The translations under genes and the position numbers were made by a program. The notes under the pieces are model-generated. The model saw only the letters and a program-made list of their open reading frames with translations, ran no database searches and was not told where the DNA came from. This document shows positions 13,519 through 26,257 of a stretch of 64,000 nt of DNA, piece by piece; position 1 is the first letter of the stretch, and each line of letters starts with the position of its first letter. The stretch is taken from assembly GCA_008711295.1 (NCBI GenBank), contig VUYV01000011.1, forward strand, positions 2,229,980-2,293,979, read 5' to 3'. Source of the DNA: Anarhynchus alexandrinus (Eukaryota; Chordata; Aves; Charadriiformes; Charadriidae).

Positions 13519-13576
13519 TTGTTTGCTTACTTGCTTGCTTTTTTTTACTTGCTTGCTTTTTTTTTTACTTGCTTTT
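13519..13576 (+). repeat. Imperfect (ACTTGCTTGC-T8) tandem repeat
   Basis: About three units built from TTGC/TTAC words and T runs of 8-10, for example ACTTGCTTGC followed by poly-T. Low-complexity and likely length-variable. Confidence 0.8.
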
Positions 13577-14732
13577 GGCCACTTCTCCCAGCATCCCTGC
13601 AACACACAGCAGCAAAGGCTCTGAAGAAGTGTCCCTACCTTGCCCACCCACCTGCCGGCCTGTTTTGCTTTTTCCACACATTCAACAAACAGCCGTCACC
13701 CTTGAGCTTTTATTGCCTGGTTATTTATTCAGCTGCCATCACTAAATAGCAGTGGGAGGCCAATGAGTGATTTTAGAAGATCCACAGCCTCAGAGAAGCC
13801 ACCTTGATAGACAGGAGCTTGTTCACACAGCATCTGGCCTACGCAGCACTTGACTGGAACAGTGAAAAGTTTGCAACCAACAAAAAAGAGGCCTTTTGCT
13901 CCCAGAAATACTCTACAGCCTCAGTCCTATGTTGCCCTCTACACTGTAGTGTAAAAGGGACACATGTCCCATTGCTGTGTAGCACTGAGCTGGGGTAAAG
14001 CTGGCTCCACCCCAGGAGCAGATACACTACCATGCTGTGAGAAATACCTAAAACGCTTTGGAGAGAGTGGTGGAAAAAGTCAACTGACTTCTAATACTTA
14101 CTGTCGTCTTCACAAGAGGTTAATTACATAGGAATCCATCCTCCTGTAAATGTAGCTAGATCCATTTCAGTGAGGGGTTAAGAATTTTTTTTTTTTTTTT
14201 CTTCTATTTCTTACATCAGATCCAGGCACCTTTTCAAGGTCTGCAATGTTTCGGTATGGAGCACCTATTCATATATCATAAGCGAAACTGAGACAAAAGG
14301 TATCTGGGGCATAAGAACATTCTGGGCAGAGAAGCCTGACTGTAGGCCATTTCTCAAATTTCCAGGTACAACCCAGCTGTTCTGGATTCCAGAGCACCTC
14401 TGGAAATGCACAGAGGCTGCATGTAGCCCAGCTCTTTGTGATTCCTGTAAAATATGTAATACTGAAACAGCTAAATAGGGAACAGAAAAGACGGCTCCTT
14501 AGCCCAACAGATTGTGCTTCTGCACGGCCTCTCCACAGACACAAGCCCTGCAGCCTCTGAATTTCCCCCCAGGGGCTAAGGATAAAAGTATGCTTCACAT
14601 CAAACCCATGACCCACATCCTTCCTGTCAATTAAAATGTAAATGGGGAGAGAAAATGAGTAAAGAGAAATTCCATTCCCACTCCACTCTTGACTCAAAGA
14701 CCACTTTTTCAGTGTTGGCTGTGGGCACTCAC

Positions 14733-14797
14733 GTCCATCGGCTGTCCGGGCTTCCATGTGCACAAGGTCAGGTTCTTTATCCAAACCGGTCACCGAC
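14733..14797 (-). CDS. SORCS3: SORCS3 internal exon (VPS10 domain, third exon in window)
   Basis: This 65-nt exon supplies the last base of the Trp codon begun in the previous exon, then 21 residues (SVTGLDKEPDLVHMEARTAD, then G), then one base of the next codon. Phase and sequence both join the neighbouring exons: TG + G makes Trp, and C + AC of the next exon makes His. The acceptor is unusual because its polypyrimidine tract is a simple repeat, (TCTG)4 then (TC)n then C6, ending in AG. The donor is GAC followed by GTGAGT. The flanking intron stays open in the same frame for about 600 nt (14269-14925), but that longer reading frame is not coding beyond the splice sites. GLDKE is SORCS3-like; EPDLVH and EAR are shared with SORCS1. 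Confidence 0.91.
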
Positions 14798-14799
14798 CT

Positions 14800-14832
14800 G
14801 GGGGGAGAGAGAGAGACAGACAGACAGACAGA
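14800..14832 (-). repeat. Microsatellite forming the acceptor polypyrimidine tract
   Basis: On the plus strand this is G6, then (AG)n, then (CAGA)4. Read on the minus strand it is (TCTG)4-(TC)n-C6 followed by AG and the exon ending at 14797. It occupies the place of the polypyrimidine tract, so the splice signal is itself a slippage-prone simple repeat. Confidence 0.9.
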
Positions 14833-15245
14833 GATAAAGAAGGCAGCTGTTATAGATAAAAGGCTGCAATCAGACAGAGAGAGGGTGAGGGAAAGCAAAA
14901 CCAGCTCAAGTCTACCTTGTGACACCTGGCCTGCAGGTCCCTACCTCCTACCAACGTGTCTCCTTTGTGTTTCTGCACAGCCCACTCCCAGAGGCCACAC
15001 ACCAACCTTTAAGACAGATACCTTCCCAGGCACCGGGCAGTGAACTTGCCTATCCCTTGTCTACGAGACCAAGGCTACAATGATCATTCTTGTGCTGGCA
15101 AACAAGCTGGTTCCAAGATCCGGTAAAACCAGAGCTCCGTTTTAATGCTGAAGGAAAGACGAGGGCACCGCAGCCTCATGCTTACAGACAGCAAATGAAA
15201 AAGGGGTTTTACTTGGCTGAACAGTGACACGAGAGACTGAGTTTC

Positions 15246-15365
15246 CTGATCTGCTCCTGGCTTGCTGGGTAATCTTGTTATTGTTTACCTCAGTTTCCCC
15301 ATCTTCAAAAGAAAAACAATGATGCACATATGTATGGTGAAGTTCTGATAGCAAAAATGTGAGAA
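15246..15365 (+). mobile_element. Possible MIR-like SINE relic
   Basis: Resembles the MIR core: CTGCTCCTGGCTTGCTGGGT, then TTTACCTCAGTTTCCCCATC, then a run of AAAAGAAAAACAATGATG in place of the usual AAAATGGGGATAATAAT. Short and diverged. Confidence 0.45.
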
Positions 15366-15654
15366 AGTATTTATTATTCACCCCACGACCCCATGCTATG
15401 GTCCTTGATAATCATGAAACAAGGTGTGATGAGTTGCTTTAACATCATTGGTTGAAACCCAAGAACATCAAGTCAAATCTTCCTGTGCATTGTTATTTTC
15501 CTCCCTAAAAATGTTTTGCAAAGCACATTACAAAGATAGTTTTCCTCCTGGCAGAGGGAAAGTCAAGCCCAGAACAGAAATGTTATTATTAGTGTCCTGG
15601 CTGATAAGAATCACTGAGAGATGAACATTTAGTCCTAGCAATGGCTGGCAGGGG

Positions 15655-15672
15655 AAAAAAAAAAAAAAAAAA
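15655..15672. repeat. Poly-A run
   Basis: Eighteen consecutive A on the plus strand (T on the gene strand). No processed-gene remnant is seen upstream of it. Confidence 0.9.
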
Positions 15673-16476
15673 TCCATAGATGTCCACGTGATTTATGGAG
15701 CTGCTTCTCCTGAGTTAACCAAGGGGTTAGATTAAAAAGGGACAACGACAAAAATCAGTTTCTAATTTGGTGGAAGCTGAATTTGATACAGTAGATTGTA
15801 AATAATAAGATTCCCTCTGAGCCAGCCAACGTTCACAATTCCCTAATGTTCTGAAACACTTTTATCACAATCTTTTGCTGCTTTCATCCTTGGGGCATCA
15901 ACAGCTAAAACATTTTTTTTTTAAAAAAGAAGAAAAAAAGAACAAACAAAATACAGATGCTCTGATACATTTTTGTGGATCTCACAAAACACATAGCGAT
16001 TCAAGCAATGACAAAGATACAAATGTGCCGGAGTTCAGCTAAGATCAGCCAGTGCTGCAAATGCCAAAGCAACTACATTATGACCCACTGTGTAGGTAAC
16101 TGAAACTGGCACTGCTTGTTAACTAGAGCACCGCATCAATAGCGAGTCCATTCACAGCACACTGTGAATTGTGGCCGAAAAAGCCCAACACAACAAAACA
16201 AAGCCGCACAGGCAGAGCTTTCATCATTCTACTCCCAGTGAGAAATAGTCCGCTCCTTAATCGCTACCATCAGTTTCAGGGTGATCCCACAAAGAAGAAA
16301 ACGCCGTTTGTTACCGGTAAGGATGCCAGAATGGGCCTGAGTCACTGTGACCTTGTAATTATTGGGGTCAAATCTTCCGAATATCTGGACACAGTTAAAA
16401 GTGACAGTAGGACAAATAGAAATTCCTTAAAATGTCAGTGAAAAACATTATGGTGTGCAGCAACATTATTTCCCAG

Positions 16477-16490
16477 TATATATATATATA
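16477..16490. repeat. (TA)n microsatellite
   Basis: About seven TA units. Confidence 0.85.
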
Positions 16491-19400
16491 GAAAGGGCAC
16501 ACATCTTGATAGTCCATAGCAGAATTTTTCTGTCTTTTTCCCATAAGTAGCCCTAAATGCTTTAATTTCGGCTGTTCAGCGGTCATGACCCTTGCCTATG
16601 ACATGCCAGTTGGGACAGAGGTACATGCTTACCAACACGTCTATCCATCACAACTTTATCAAATGGAGTGGTAATTTCAGCACTTTCAGGTACAGATCGG
16701 GAACACAGCAGGGACCTGCCCCGCAGCCTTTCCCAACAGGCTTCTTACTTAAATCCAGCCTTCACCCTGGAGGCTGCGCTCTCCACGCTTCCTTCTGGAA
16801 GCCAGACACCAGCCTTCTACCCAGAGCCATTTGCTGTGCGCTGACAGCGCAGCGCCAGGCTGCTTCACCTGCTCCCCATGACACCTCCTGCCTCCCTCCC
16901 CTCCACATGGAGGGGGCACTGCGCCTCCCCCCCGCAGCAATGGGGCAAACCTACTCCTGGCCCAGGGAATAAGAAACATCAGTAGAAGGCCTGCCACAAC
17001 AATACCCATTTTAAAAGGGACTGTAATTCAAAGAACCTAAGCATTTCCAAACAAAATCCGAAATACTCGTTATCGTTGTGTGTTTGCATACACAAGCTCT
17101 GCGGATTGACTCCACTTATAATGCCTATTATGTGGGCACCAGGGGACGACAGGAGCCTCCTGAAACATGTCATTCTAGCTTGAAGTTCTTTCCCAGTGCC
17201 ATCTACTTGTTTCCGTAATTAGTTCTGACAAGCCTGATAGTTCTTTTCAGAACTATGACGGCAAAAAAAGGACCAGCATATAGCACTCCCCTACTACTCC
17301 TCCGCTCACTGAATACCATACTTCAAGTGGAAAAGCTCACAAAGCAATCTCCTGCAACCCAAAAGCAAGACAAGCTCCTGTTATCTGCAGGCAGATAACA
17401 AGCCTGTAAAGTAATGCATCGGTCATCCTTCCTTCTCCCAAACCAAGTCGCTCTCTTCTATCAGAGACTCAGATTGCAAAACAAATCCTCAATCAATGCT
17501 GTTTCTTCATGCCTTACCTCACGTCTCTTCCCACCGGCAAAGAGCACAGCTTTGCTTTGCCGTGTTCTGACTCCTGAATATGGGTATTTTCAGTAAATGG
17601 TCTCTCATCATTTGTCTGGAGAAGCTTTACATGAAGAATGCAAAAAAGTCAGGCAGTGGAAAGAACAAGACGTGAATGCAGGTCCTGGAGCACAGCTGCA
17701 AAAACGCACACACAGACTGTAATGCTGTGCCTTTATCCCATGTAGTAATTTCTCTCGTCTTGAGAACTCACTACAACAACCTCTTAGGTTTGGCAATACA
17801 AGAGCCGCAACAAAACAAGAAGAGAGACCTTCACAGCCTTACATTTTCTCATACATTATCTCTCTGAAGAACGTTTGGAGGATGCACTGCTCAAAACTAT
17901 TTGAACAACTAAAGTATGATGAGGACAGATGTCAGCATCCCCTGGCTTACCATTTCCCTTGCATGTACCCTACAGCCAAGTGGAGCCCACAGAGTGGGGA
18001 GGCTGGGAGAGGGTTTCATGGTGCTCTGACTGGCAAATAGCTCTATTTCAGAGGCTTACAAAGACAAGAGTATTCAACACCACTCAGAATCCGAAGCTCA
18101 GCTTGAAAACCTGCCACACAGTCACACCTCAGGCTCCATGCACAGCTCAGCTCTGTGTTCTGTATGTGGACAAACTCCAGACAGCAAAAACTAAACCAAG
18201 GTCCACAAAACGCACCGGTGTGTGCTCCTGCCTTGGATGGCCGTGGGGAGGAAAAAAGGGCACTCTCGCTGTGAGAAACTGTGCTAACTCAACATCCTCC
18301 AACCATCTCATTTCATTTATCACCACTCAGATGAGAAAATGCTGAGAGGATGCAGGCAGAAGTGACAGGAAAGGTCATTTTTTTTTTCCTGCTGACACAT
18401 TCCCTTACTGCTGCAAAGGCAGTTTTCGAAATGTGGAGCCTGCAGCCAGTATTGCAGCTGGCACGGGGTCATTGGCCAATTAAGAATTCAAACTACCTCT
18501 TAATCCCATTAGGAAGGAAGCAATGGTTACTTTTTCTCTATCTTCTGCTGCTGCTTTTCTTTTTTGTTCTCATGGTAGCTCTTGGTTTTCACAAGATCTT
18601 TCCTCCCTTCTTTTCAGAAGAGGATTGTGTGTTCTTGAAAGCTGAAGGATGGGTAGGATCCTGGCAAGATCCTTATCTCTGCCTCGAGGGAAGAGCGTTG
18701 TGCATGGATGCACATTTACTGGGCCACTCCGCTAATATTTCCTCGCTGACCGGGAGAGAGAGCAAGCAAGAAGGGCAAGGAAAACACAGTATTCTGCATT
18801 GTAAGTAGCTATTCCTGAAATACTTCCATATAAGACTCCATCTAGTTCAAAATGAAAAATGCTAGCATATGCAAAGAAAGGAAAAAAGAAATACACCACC
18901 TCTCTGGGTTACCTGCCTACTGCACACTTCAGCTCACTGTTTCTACAACTCTACTGACTTCCCATGAAAGAAACCATTTTTGCATTTTTTCTACCCATTT
19001 TCCAGACATCAGGCATTTAATGACAAAAGCCAGCATTGATATTTAGCTACTCTAGGGTCTTAGATCAAAAATGCTGAGCAATTCGTACTGCCTGCTATTG
19101 ATCCTTCCTCCCTAAACCATCAACAGAGAATAAGAGATGCTCTATTTCTCCATCTCCTGGACCCATTAGCTTGGCAGGTGGGAGTGGGTATCACTAGACG
19201 GGAGCAACATTTGTGTTAAGGATTTACAGCAAGGTAAAAAAATCAGGTCACAGGTATCAGCCTTTCCAACTTGGTCTGGAATCGACTGGACTGAGCTTTC
19301 TGCCAGGGGTGTGCCTGGTTTCTGAGCAGTGAAGATGGCATTCACCAGCTCTGGCTTTGAAAACAAAATCAAAACTTTTACAACGGATTGAGGCTTTCCC

Positions 19401-22168
19401 ACAATGCCGACTTAGAAACTCATTTTTGCAGGTTGGGATGTCAGACTGAAGGCAATTGTCACTGCTCGTGTAAAGAGACAGAGGAAACAGATGGAGACTA
19501 CTTAGCAGGATGTTGTGCAGTAGATAAGGGCTGGAAATGGGAAGGAACAAGGCACATTTATTGTGCAATAATATGTAAAGGGGGTAAAAAACATCCTCTT
19601 GCTGCAGGCAACTGCAGTCAAATTAGTGGATGCTGCCAATTAGTCTGCTGCAATTTTAAATGTATCCTGCCCCAGAAGTGAATAAGCACTTCTGTGTGGT
19701 ACCAGACAAGCAGTGCACAGGACTAACTCATCCACACAACAAAAGGACCATGTCTAGAGGGGCAGATGGGAGCAGAAACCGCTCCATAGAATTCGTGTTC
19801 AAGTGATCTGGATCTTTTCACATAGCACCATTCCTAAATTATACATACCTTTCCAACAAGGGCCAACAGCCAAAAGGCTACCTTCTCCATCTCATACGGC
19901 ATCACATTTGTCTAGGTATCAATAACTGCAGTTACCTTCAGACGGTCAAGGGGATTCTGTGCATTCATCTGTTATTTACTGCAGTCAAGTGTAGAACTAG
20001 CTCCACCAGGCATTAACTCCGTGCATGCAACAACCAATACGCACACAAGCTGCATACACCCCAGGCCAACAACACACCATAAACTACCCTAGTTAAGAAC
20101 AGACACAAATGTTGAGCTGTTGGGGGAAAGAATGTGTTTATTAAGCACATAAATACAGTATCATCCTCTGTGGCTGAACAGGGGGAGACGCTGCTGGATG
20201 GGGTAGGATGTGATGAGGTCTCTGAAGAGTTATGGACAAAACCTCCTTGCACAGCATATTTCAAATGAAGCTTAGAAAAAAAAAAGCTGGGCAGGAAGAT
20301 ACTGTAAGAAAGCGTCTGAGCTAGGTCCCTGGAGCTTTCTACGTCTTTTTCCAGTGCTAATTTCCGTGATGCTACAATTCTGGACATCGGCAGAAGTAAT
20401 TGTTGTGAGACTTAGCTTGCAAGATAAGGCAAAAAAATTGCCAAGTGTTTATTCTCAGCTAATTTCTTTTCAGCAAAGCCAATCCTTTTGAAAAAGGTCC
20501 CAATGAATTTTAAGGAGGTGTTCTGCCTGGTATCTCAAAGGAAACAAAACTTAAAGTGTTCACAGCATCTGCATGTGTTTCCATATATGCATACATGCAT
20601 CTGCCTACCTGCGCCTCATCCCCACAGCCTGCTGAATGTCTAAACCTGTAAATTACCTGTAAACTCAGTGGATTACGGGTCCCAGAACTATAAATTTGCT
20701 ACACAGCGTCGTTTCATGGATATAGCAGGCCAGGAAGAGGAAGGAGGTCCAAATCAAACCTCTCCTCGAGGGAAAAGCTGACATTTAGGCTCAATCATGT
20801 CACCAATCACTGGAGAATCCACACAAGACAGCAGGCTCTGCTGCACACAGAAACATTTTTTTCTCTTTGCAGTATATAAATGGTGACCCTTTATATCACA
20901 GAAATTAACAGCAATGGGAGAGAAATGCCACTGAACCTGAGAACACCTTTAAAGTATATTCAACAGAACAAAGCCGCTGTTGATTCATGCTTTTTTCTTT
21001 TCCCTGTGTGCTAATACCAAAACCTAAGAAAGTACAAATAATTCTATGTCTAGATCTCATTTCAGTCCTTTAAAGTTCTCTGGCATTTCTTCCCCACCCT
21101 ATACTATAAACCCCAATAAACATAACCAAATTTTTGTGAAATAAACTCAAAGAAGCACGCGGGTAGAAGGGTGAAGATCCTTACTCACAGCCCTGTCAAG
21201 GTTGGAAAGGGCGAGCAGCACGGGCAGGGCATGTGCTGGATGGAGGTGGCATCTTAATTTCCCGGTGCTGCCTGAAATAACTTCTCACGGGGACTGGGAC
21301 TCAGGCAGGGAGCAGATCTGTCAGCTCCGTCAAGCCAGCACTCGTAGTGGGTGAGCTCCCAGATGCAGTCACCATCCTGCAGCTTACTTATGAACTAAGT
21401 AAGCTACTCCCATGCAGCCACTTCTCCTGACTCATCAGGCTACAGCTGATCCGGGCTATACAACAGCAGCCCTCGGGGCTTATCCTAATTGAATACGAAG
21501 CCTTTTTTTGCCAAGTCCTAGTACCACCAGCATCAGGATATGGTGGAAGTAATGAAGCATCAGCTCATCAAGTTAAGATGTTACTGCCTTGAAGATGTCT
21601 CAAAGCTTCAGTGCATGACATACCATCAGCTCTCTGTCCCACGTGCATCCAACACAGACAGCGATGCTTTGAGGAAGGCATTTCTAAAGAGGGGATTTAC
21701 CCTGGGATTAGAGGTCTGCAAACTTCACGGTGGACAAATTTGAAATATATTCCAATAGAAGGGTTTGATTCTATTTTGCTTTCTGAAGGAAGGGACACTT
21801 TTTGCAGTACACTCTTTTATTTTTATTATTAGTATTCTAAATTTCAAGTCCTTTGAGGAAACAAGAACAAAAGTATATTTTTTGAAACACTAAAAAATGA
21901 CACATTTTTAGCTTTGTCTCCTTTCTCATCCTTTTTTCATCCCTCTTTTTTTCCATCACTCTTTTTTTGGAATAAGAGAGGAAAAAAACAGAAAAATAGA
22001 AGTGGAAACCTGAAATGCAGAAATTACTGTGTACGAAAGTCGTTTTGGTGATCAAAATGTAAGCCAAATTATTGGGGGGGGGGATCCACAGTCCAGAGGA
22101 ACTGTTTGTTCTACTTAACCAAAAATCTTTGTTTCAAAATGGAAAATCTGGGAGTAGAACAGTTTGGG

Positions 22169-22169
22169 N
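22169..22169. other. Single-N assembly ambiguity
   Basis: One N within GTTTGGGNTATAG, 86 bases after a run of ten G (22074-22083). No duplicated flank is seen. Confidence 0.9.
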
Positions 22170-23137
22170 TATAGTTTTTTCAGCTTTTTGGAAAAAATAT
22201 ATAAATCGGGGAAATGACATTTTCTAGCCAGCTACAATTTGCACAGATCTGTGAAATTCAAGCACAGAGTTTTTGTTTCTCTTCCAAGACTGATCACTGA
22301 CATATTGAGTGGCTTTCATCTCTTTCCCTGCATTTGGTTTAAAATTAGTTTAGTGCCTACTATGTCATGAAGCCCAGTTAATTAATGTTTGCCCAGTGCT
22401 TGGCTACCCTCCTTTGAAAGTCCTGTAGATAGGGAATTGCTATAGGTTATTGCTTTGGTTTTTCAGGAAACACAGATCAGCCCTGTTTCTGACCACTTTT
22501 GAAAAGCCAAGTCCATGCTGAAGGAAGCCATCAGCTCAGCCTGTCAGTCCTGCAGCCAAGGACTTCAGTGGAGTCACCGCTTCCCTCCCTGGAAGGGAAT
22601 GTCTAGAAGACTCATAATATTCCTCCGAGTTTGTCTCCTAGCAAAAGTATCTTAAACACGACCTGTTCAAGCAACGTTTTACACCAAAAGAAGGATTCTC
22701 AGTTCACTGTGTGTTTAATTGCCCTCATTTGTATTAACATTTTCTGTCTGCAAATATGACACGCCTGAAACGCTAAGGCTCAGTGATTCAGCTATTAACA
22801 GAGTCCTAGGCAGAATACTCTGCCTCTGAAAAGGTTCAGAGAGAAAGCATCATTTAATAACGAATGCAGCAGTAGATGAATAAAAATAAAACTTAAATTG
22901 TCCAAAGAGGGGATGCCAGTATGAAACTTGGCACACACAAAACATATAGGATATGCTGATGAGCTCCGTATGCCTATGGGCATTGTACATTGTATTAATT
23001 AAGGAAGGACGAGTCTTCACATGCCCTGTTGCAGGATATTATGAAGAATCGCCCTGGGATAACATTTAACATTCTGGAAATAAATTTGTGGTTCAGTTTA
23101 TGCATTTTGGAGAAAGGCAATGTGAAAAACTAGATTT

Positions 23138-23160
23138 CTGTCACAAACCTTTTGTGACAG
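23138..23160. promoter_or_regulatory. 10-bp perfect palindrome with 3-nt spacer
   Basis: CTGTCACAAA, spacer CCT, then TTTGTGACAG, an exact inverted repeat. Each arm contains CTGTCA/TGACAG, the core bound by TALE homeodomain proteins (MEIS/TGIF). It could be a paired binding site or a short hairpin in RNA. Confidence 0.45.
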
Positions 23161-23237
23161 TTGTTTCTCTGCATTTCAGATGTTAACCTGAAGAGAACAA
23201 ATGGCTTATTTCATTCTTTGACTTTTAACCATCAGCC

Positions 23238-23289
23238 AGGAAAGGAAGAGAGAGAGAGGTAAGAAGAAGAAGGGGAAGGAGGAGAAAGA
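23238..23289 (+). repeat. 52-nt purine tract with one T
   Basis: A/G only except for T at 23260, including AGAGAGAGAG and AAGAAGAAG runs. It lies 78 bases after the palindrome at 23138-23160. Confidence 0.85.
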
Positions 23290-26140
23290 CAAGAATAAAC
23301 TACTCTGTTCTGGACCAGCAAGCATAAATGCATCCACGTGTCTCCTCGCCCCCAAAAAATCACACTCAATTAGCGGCTGAGAGAGAGATGCTCATTTGTC
23401 CCAACATCCACAAGAGGAAAAGACAAAGAAGCAGGGAACAAAAAGGACTCTGGCAGCAGACAGATATGCAAAGACAGGCTCTGTCTGTAGAAACAGCAAG
23501 TCTGCGTGGCTATGACGGGTAGAAGCAACAGTGACATGAGGTCTGCAGATCACCATGTGTCTCATGACAAGACAGGTTTGCATTCAGAACAGAGGCATCC
23601 TCACAGAGACAACAGAGGTGAGATGAATGAAATAGCCACAGCCACTTGCAGGTCTCTCCATCAGTGGAAGAGAGACACTGTAGCAGGAGAGACCACAGAA
23701 ACCACGGAGCTTTTGTGGTTCCTTTGCTTCAAGTTAGATGGATGCACAAACAACAAGGATACAAGGCTACCCAGGGAGCTGAGCGCTAGACACACTCCCA
23801 GCTCTTCACAACGGCAGAATCCCAAAGTGTCCCCATCCCCAAAGCATTACCCTTTCCAAGTACGAATGCTCAGGGCAGAATGCTGCAACGGGAGTTTGTG
23901 CTACCCACACGTCAAGAAGTAAAGATGTGTGGTCAAGCTATAGGTAAATCAAGAGCTTCTCTTTGTTGGGTTCTTCATCTGTTGTTATAGATGAGCAATA
24001 AAAGGAAAGAAAAGTACAAGGCCAAATGAAAAGCAATGCTCTGCTGTTTTCTAGCCTGGAGGCAAATTCCAAAGTGTCAACACACTGTTCAAATCTAATG
24101 ATTGGTAGAAAGAAAAAAAAGAATTCTGGAGAAACTACAGCAGATCCAGAAATGGCTTTAGGGAGTCACTATTACAGATTGCCCCTAAAATCAATATTAT
24201 AATGGAACATGTCTCCTTCCCTCAAAGATTTTCAATCAAGACCTGAAAACCAAAAATATTGTGAGCAAAACCTAAGAACCTTTCTGTACCCTCTGGCCAA
24301 AAACCTGGCAAGTTTTTGGTTTGTTTTTCTTTATTTTTTCCAATAAAAAGCAGGATTTTCTCCTACAGGAGAAACCCCAGATCTACTGAAATCGGCTCTG
24401 AAGTCTACAGGTATTATTTATTATTTCCTCAGTCCTTGCTGGCGGTCACAGGTCAGTATGTTTCTCTCAAACTCAGCTGCAGAACTTCTGATATTCCACT
24501 AAACATGGAAATGTGTCTACATCCCATTTTTATTGCCTTCTGCCCAATGGAGGACAATTATCTGTGAGATAATTACAGAGCTATGATAACCACTGCTATC
24601 TCCTATTCCAATTAGCTCACTACAAATATGCAAGTAAAACAGCCTCACTCACTGGCTTCTCATCCTTGTTCTGTATATGATCAGCAAGAGACAAGTTACT
24701 GAATCAACATTATTTAAAAGAACCTGTAGTGCAGCTAATAAGATACTCCTTCCCGCTCTTACGTTCTCATGTAGCTTCGTGCTCACTATGCTTAACAATA
24801 GCAGAATTAAACTCATCTCATTCTACAGAGGAGGCTCAGGGGAATGCCAGGGAAGGAAATGATGGGAGTTTCAATTTCTTCTCTTGCCGAGAATGAATTC
24901 TGCCTCGTATAACTGCTGATGAATTGTCGTTTTAAGAGAGTTTGTTAATTTCCAACAGGCAGAAGGCATAAAGAGGGACCTCCTTATCTTTAATGGATGT
25001 TATTGAGCGACACAAATGGCTCACGTTTAAATGAATGCAGAAACATCTTGTCTGTTTTGCCATGATAAGACTGTTCTTTCTGCACAGCATGGGTTTAGCT
25101 CCTTCTGTTAAATAAAACAACTGTTTTTGTTCAACTTAATGGCAGGCAAACTTCCAAAGGTTCAGAGGCTGAAGTCAGTTCAGAGAAATGAACTGGAATT
25201 TACCTGGGTCCTTCCTGATTCTTCTTGAGACAATCTACCTGAAGAGCTTTGAGGTATGACTGAAAATCTAGTTTCAAGCAAAAATGGTTCCTGAAAATAT
25301 TGATGTACTTATTGAGGATAAATTCTCCATCAGATTGCAACTTTCTGCAATGCAAGAATGCTCCCAGCCCCAGCTGCGGTAAAGAAATAACAGCTGTAAT
25401 AACCCCCACAAAGGTGCATCCCTTGAAAACCAAGTGGGCCATTCGGGATGAGGTCTGGGGCAGAGGAGAGCCTGGGTCCAGGAAAGATGTTCGCTCCCTG
25501 ATGCTGGCAGGTGAATGAAAATGGCTCGAAAATTATGCCCATAATCAGAGTATGTGAAAAGGTCATTCCTGAACTTCCCAGAACAGTGGGAAACAACTCC
25601 CAAATGTTTTTCTTCCAGTCACCTGAAAGCAAGAAGGGCTCTCCTACACTGAAAATTCACCCATTTGCCCAGAAACAGAGAGATCAGTGTGGTATAGAAC
25701 AAAGGCCAAAACCTAAGCCAAATCCCCCCCCCCAAAAAAAAGTAGGAGACTATTCCTTGCTAGCCAGAGCGTGTAAAATACGATACTACTGTCAGCCCGG
25801 CAGCCTAGCTTTTGATTAGCTTTGCCAAGCTATGACAGTATGGGAGATCCCCATATGCCTCAGAGAGATGCATTATTCAATATATTAATTAGAGGGCTGG
25901 TTTTCATCACTGCTTCCTACAAAGTATCACAAAGAATTACTCTGGGACTGTTACTGACAGGCTGAAATTAATTTGTGTTTGAGTTCACGTGCATCAGGGA
26001 GAGAGAGCGAAGTCAGCCCAGGCAGGCTGCGAGAGTCTGCGGCACAGCATTTCAGGTTCCAGCACTGGCCCGTGAAACACAGCGCTGAAGTCTGGACATC
26101 TTACCTGGTACCTTGTTGCATGAGAAGGAAACAGATCCTT

Positions 26141-26257
26141 CCACCATGCACTGTCCAGACAGACATTGCATTGGGATCCAGTCCCGGGATCAATCTTAAT
26201 CGGGNCCCACCATGCACTGTCCGGACAGATCCAGTCCCGGGATCAATCTTAATCGGG
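26141..26257. repeat. Near-identical direct copies flanking a single-N gap
   Basis: Copy 1 (26141-26204, 64 nt) and copy 2 (26207-26257, 51 nt) flank an N at 26205. They are the same apart from one A/G difference and a 13-nt segment missing from copy 2 (the ACATTGCATTGGG part of copy 1). This is either a minisatellite or, more likely, two alleles of one locus laid end to end by the assembler. Confidence 0.9.

Larger units (their letters stand above)
7877..14732 (-). other. SORCS3: SORCS3 intron, about 6.9 kb
   Basis: Non-coding between exons that share a split His codon. It holds a G/T-rich stretch at 10925-10951, a poly-A run ending in a single-N gap (12537-12555), a (TTTTA)n repeat at 12592-12618, a CpG-rich patch at 13169-13239 and a (TTGC/TTAC)-type repeat at 13519-13576. 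The stretch 7.9-10.9 kb shows nothing I recognise. Confidence 0.85.

Noticed and set aside
14269..14925. 218-codon minus-strand open frame as a separate gene
   Set aside because: Only the 65 nt at 14733-14797 match SORCS3. The rest is intron that happens to stay open, with an acceptor and a donor inside it.
16831..16846. TGCGCT-GAC-AGCGCA hairpin in a GC-rich stretch
   Set aside because: Short stem, no flanking support, likely chance.
18350..18808. 152-codon plus-strand open frame with a hydrophobic leucine/phenylalanine run
   Set aside because: The hydrophobic run comes from a CT/T-rich stretch (LYLLLLLFFFVL). No family resemblance and no supporting signals.
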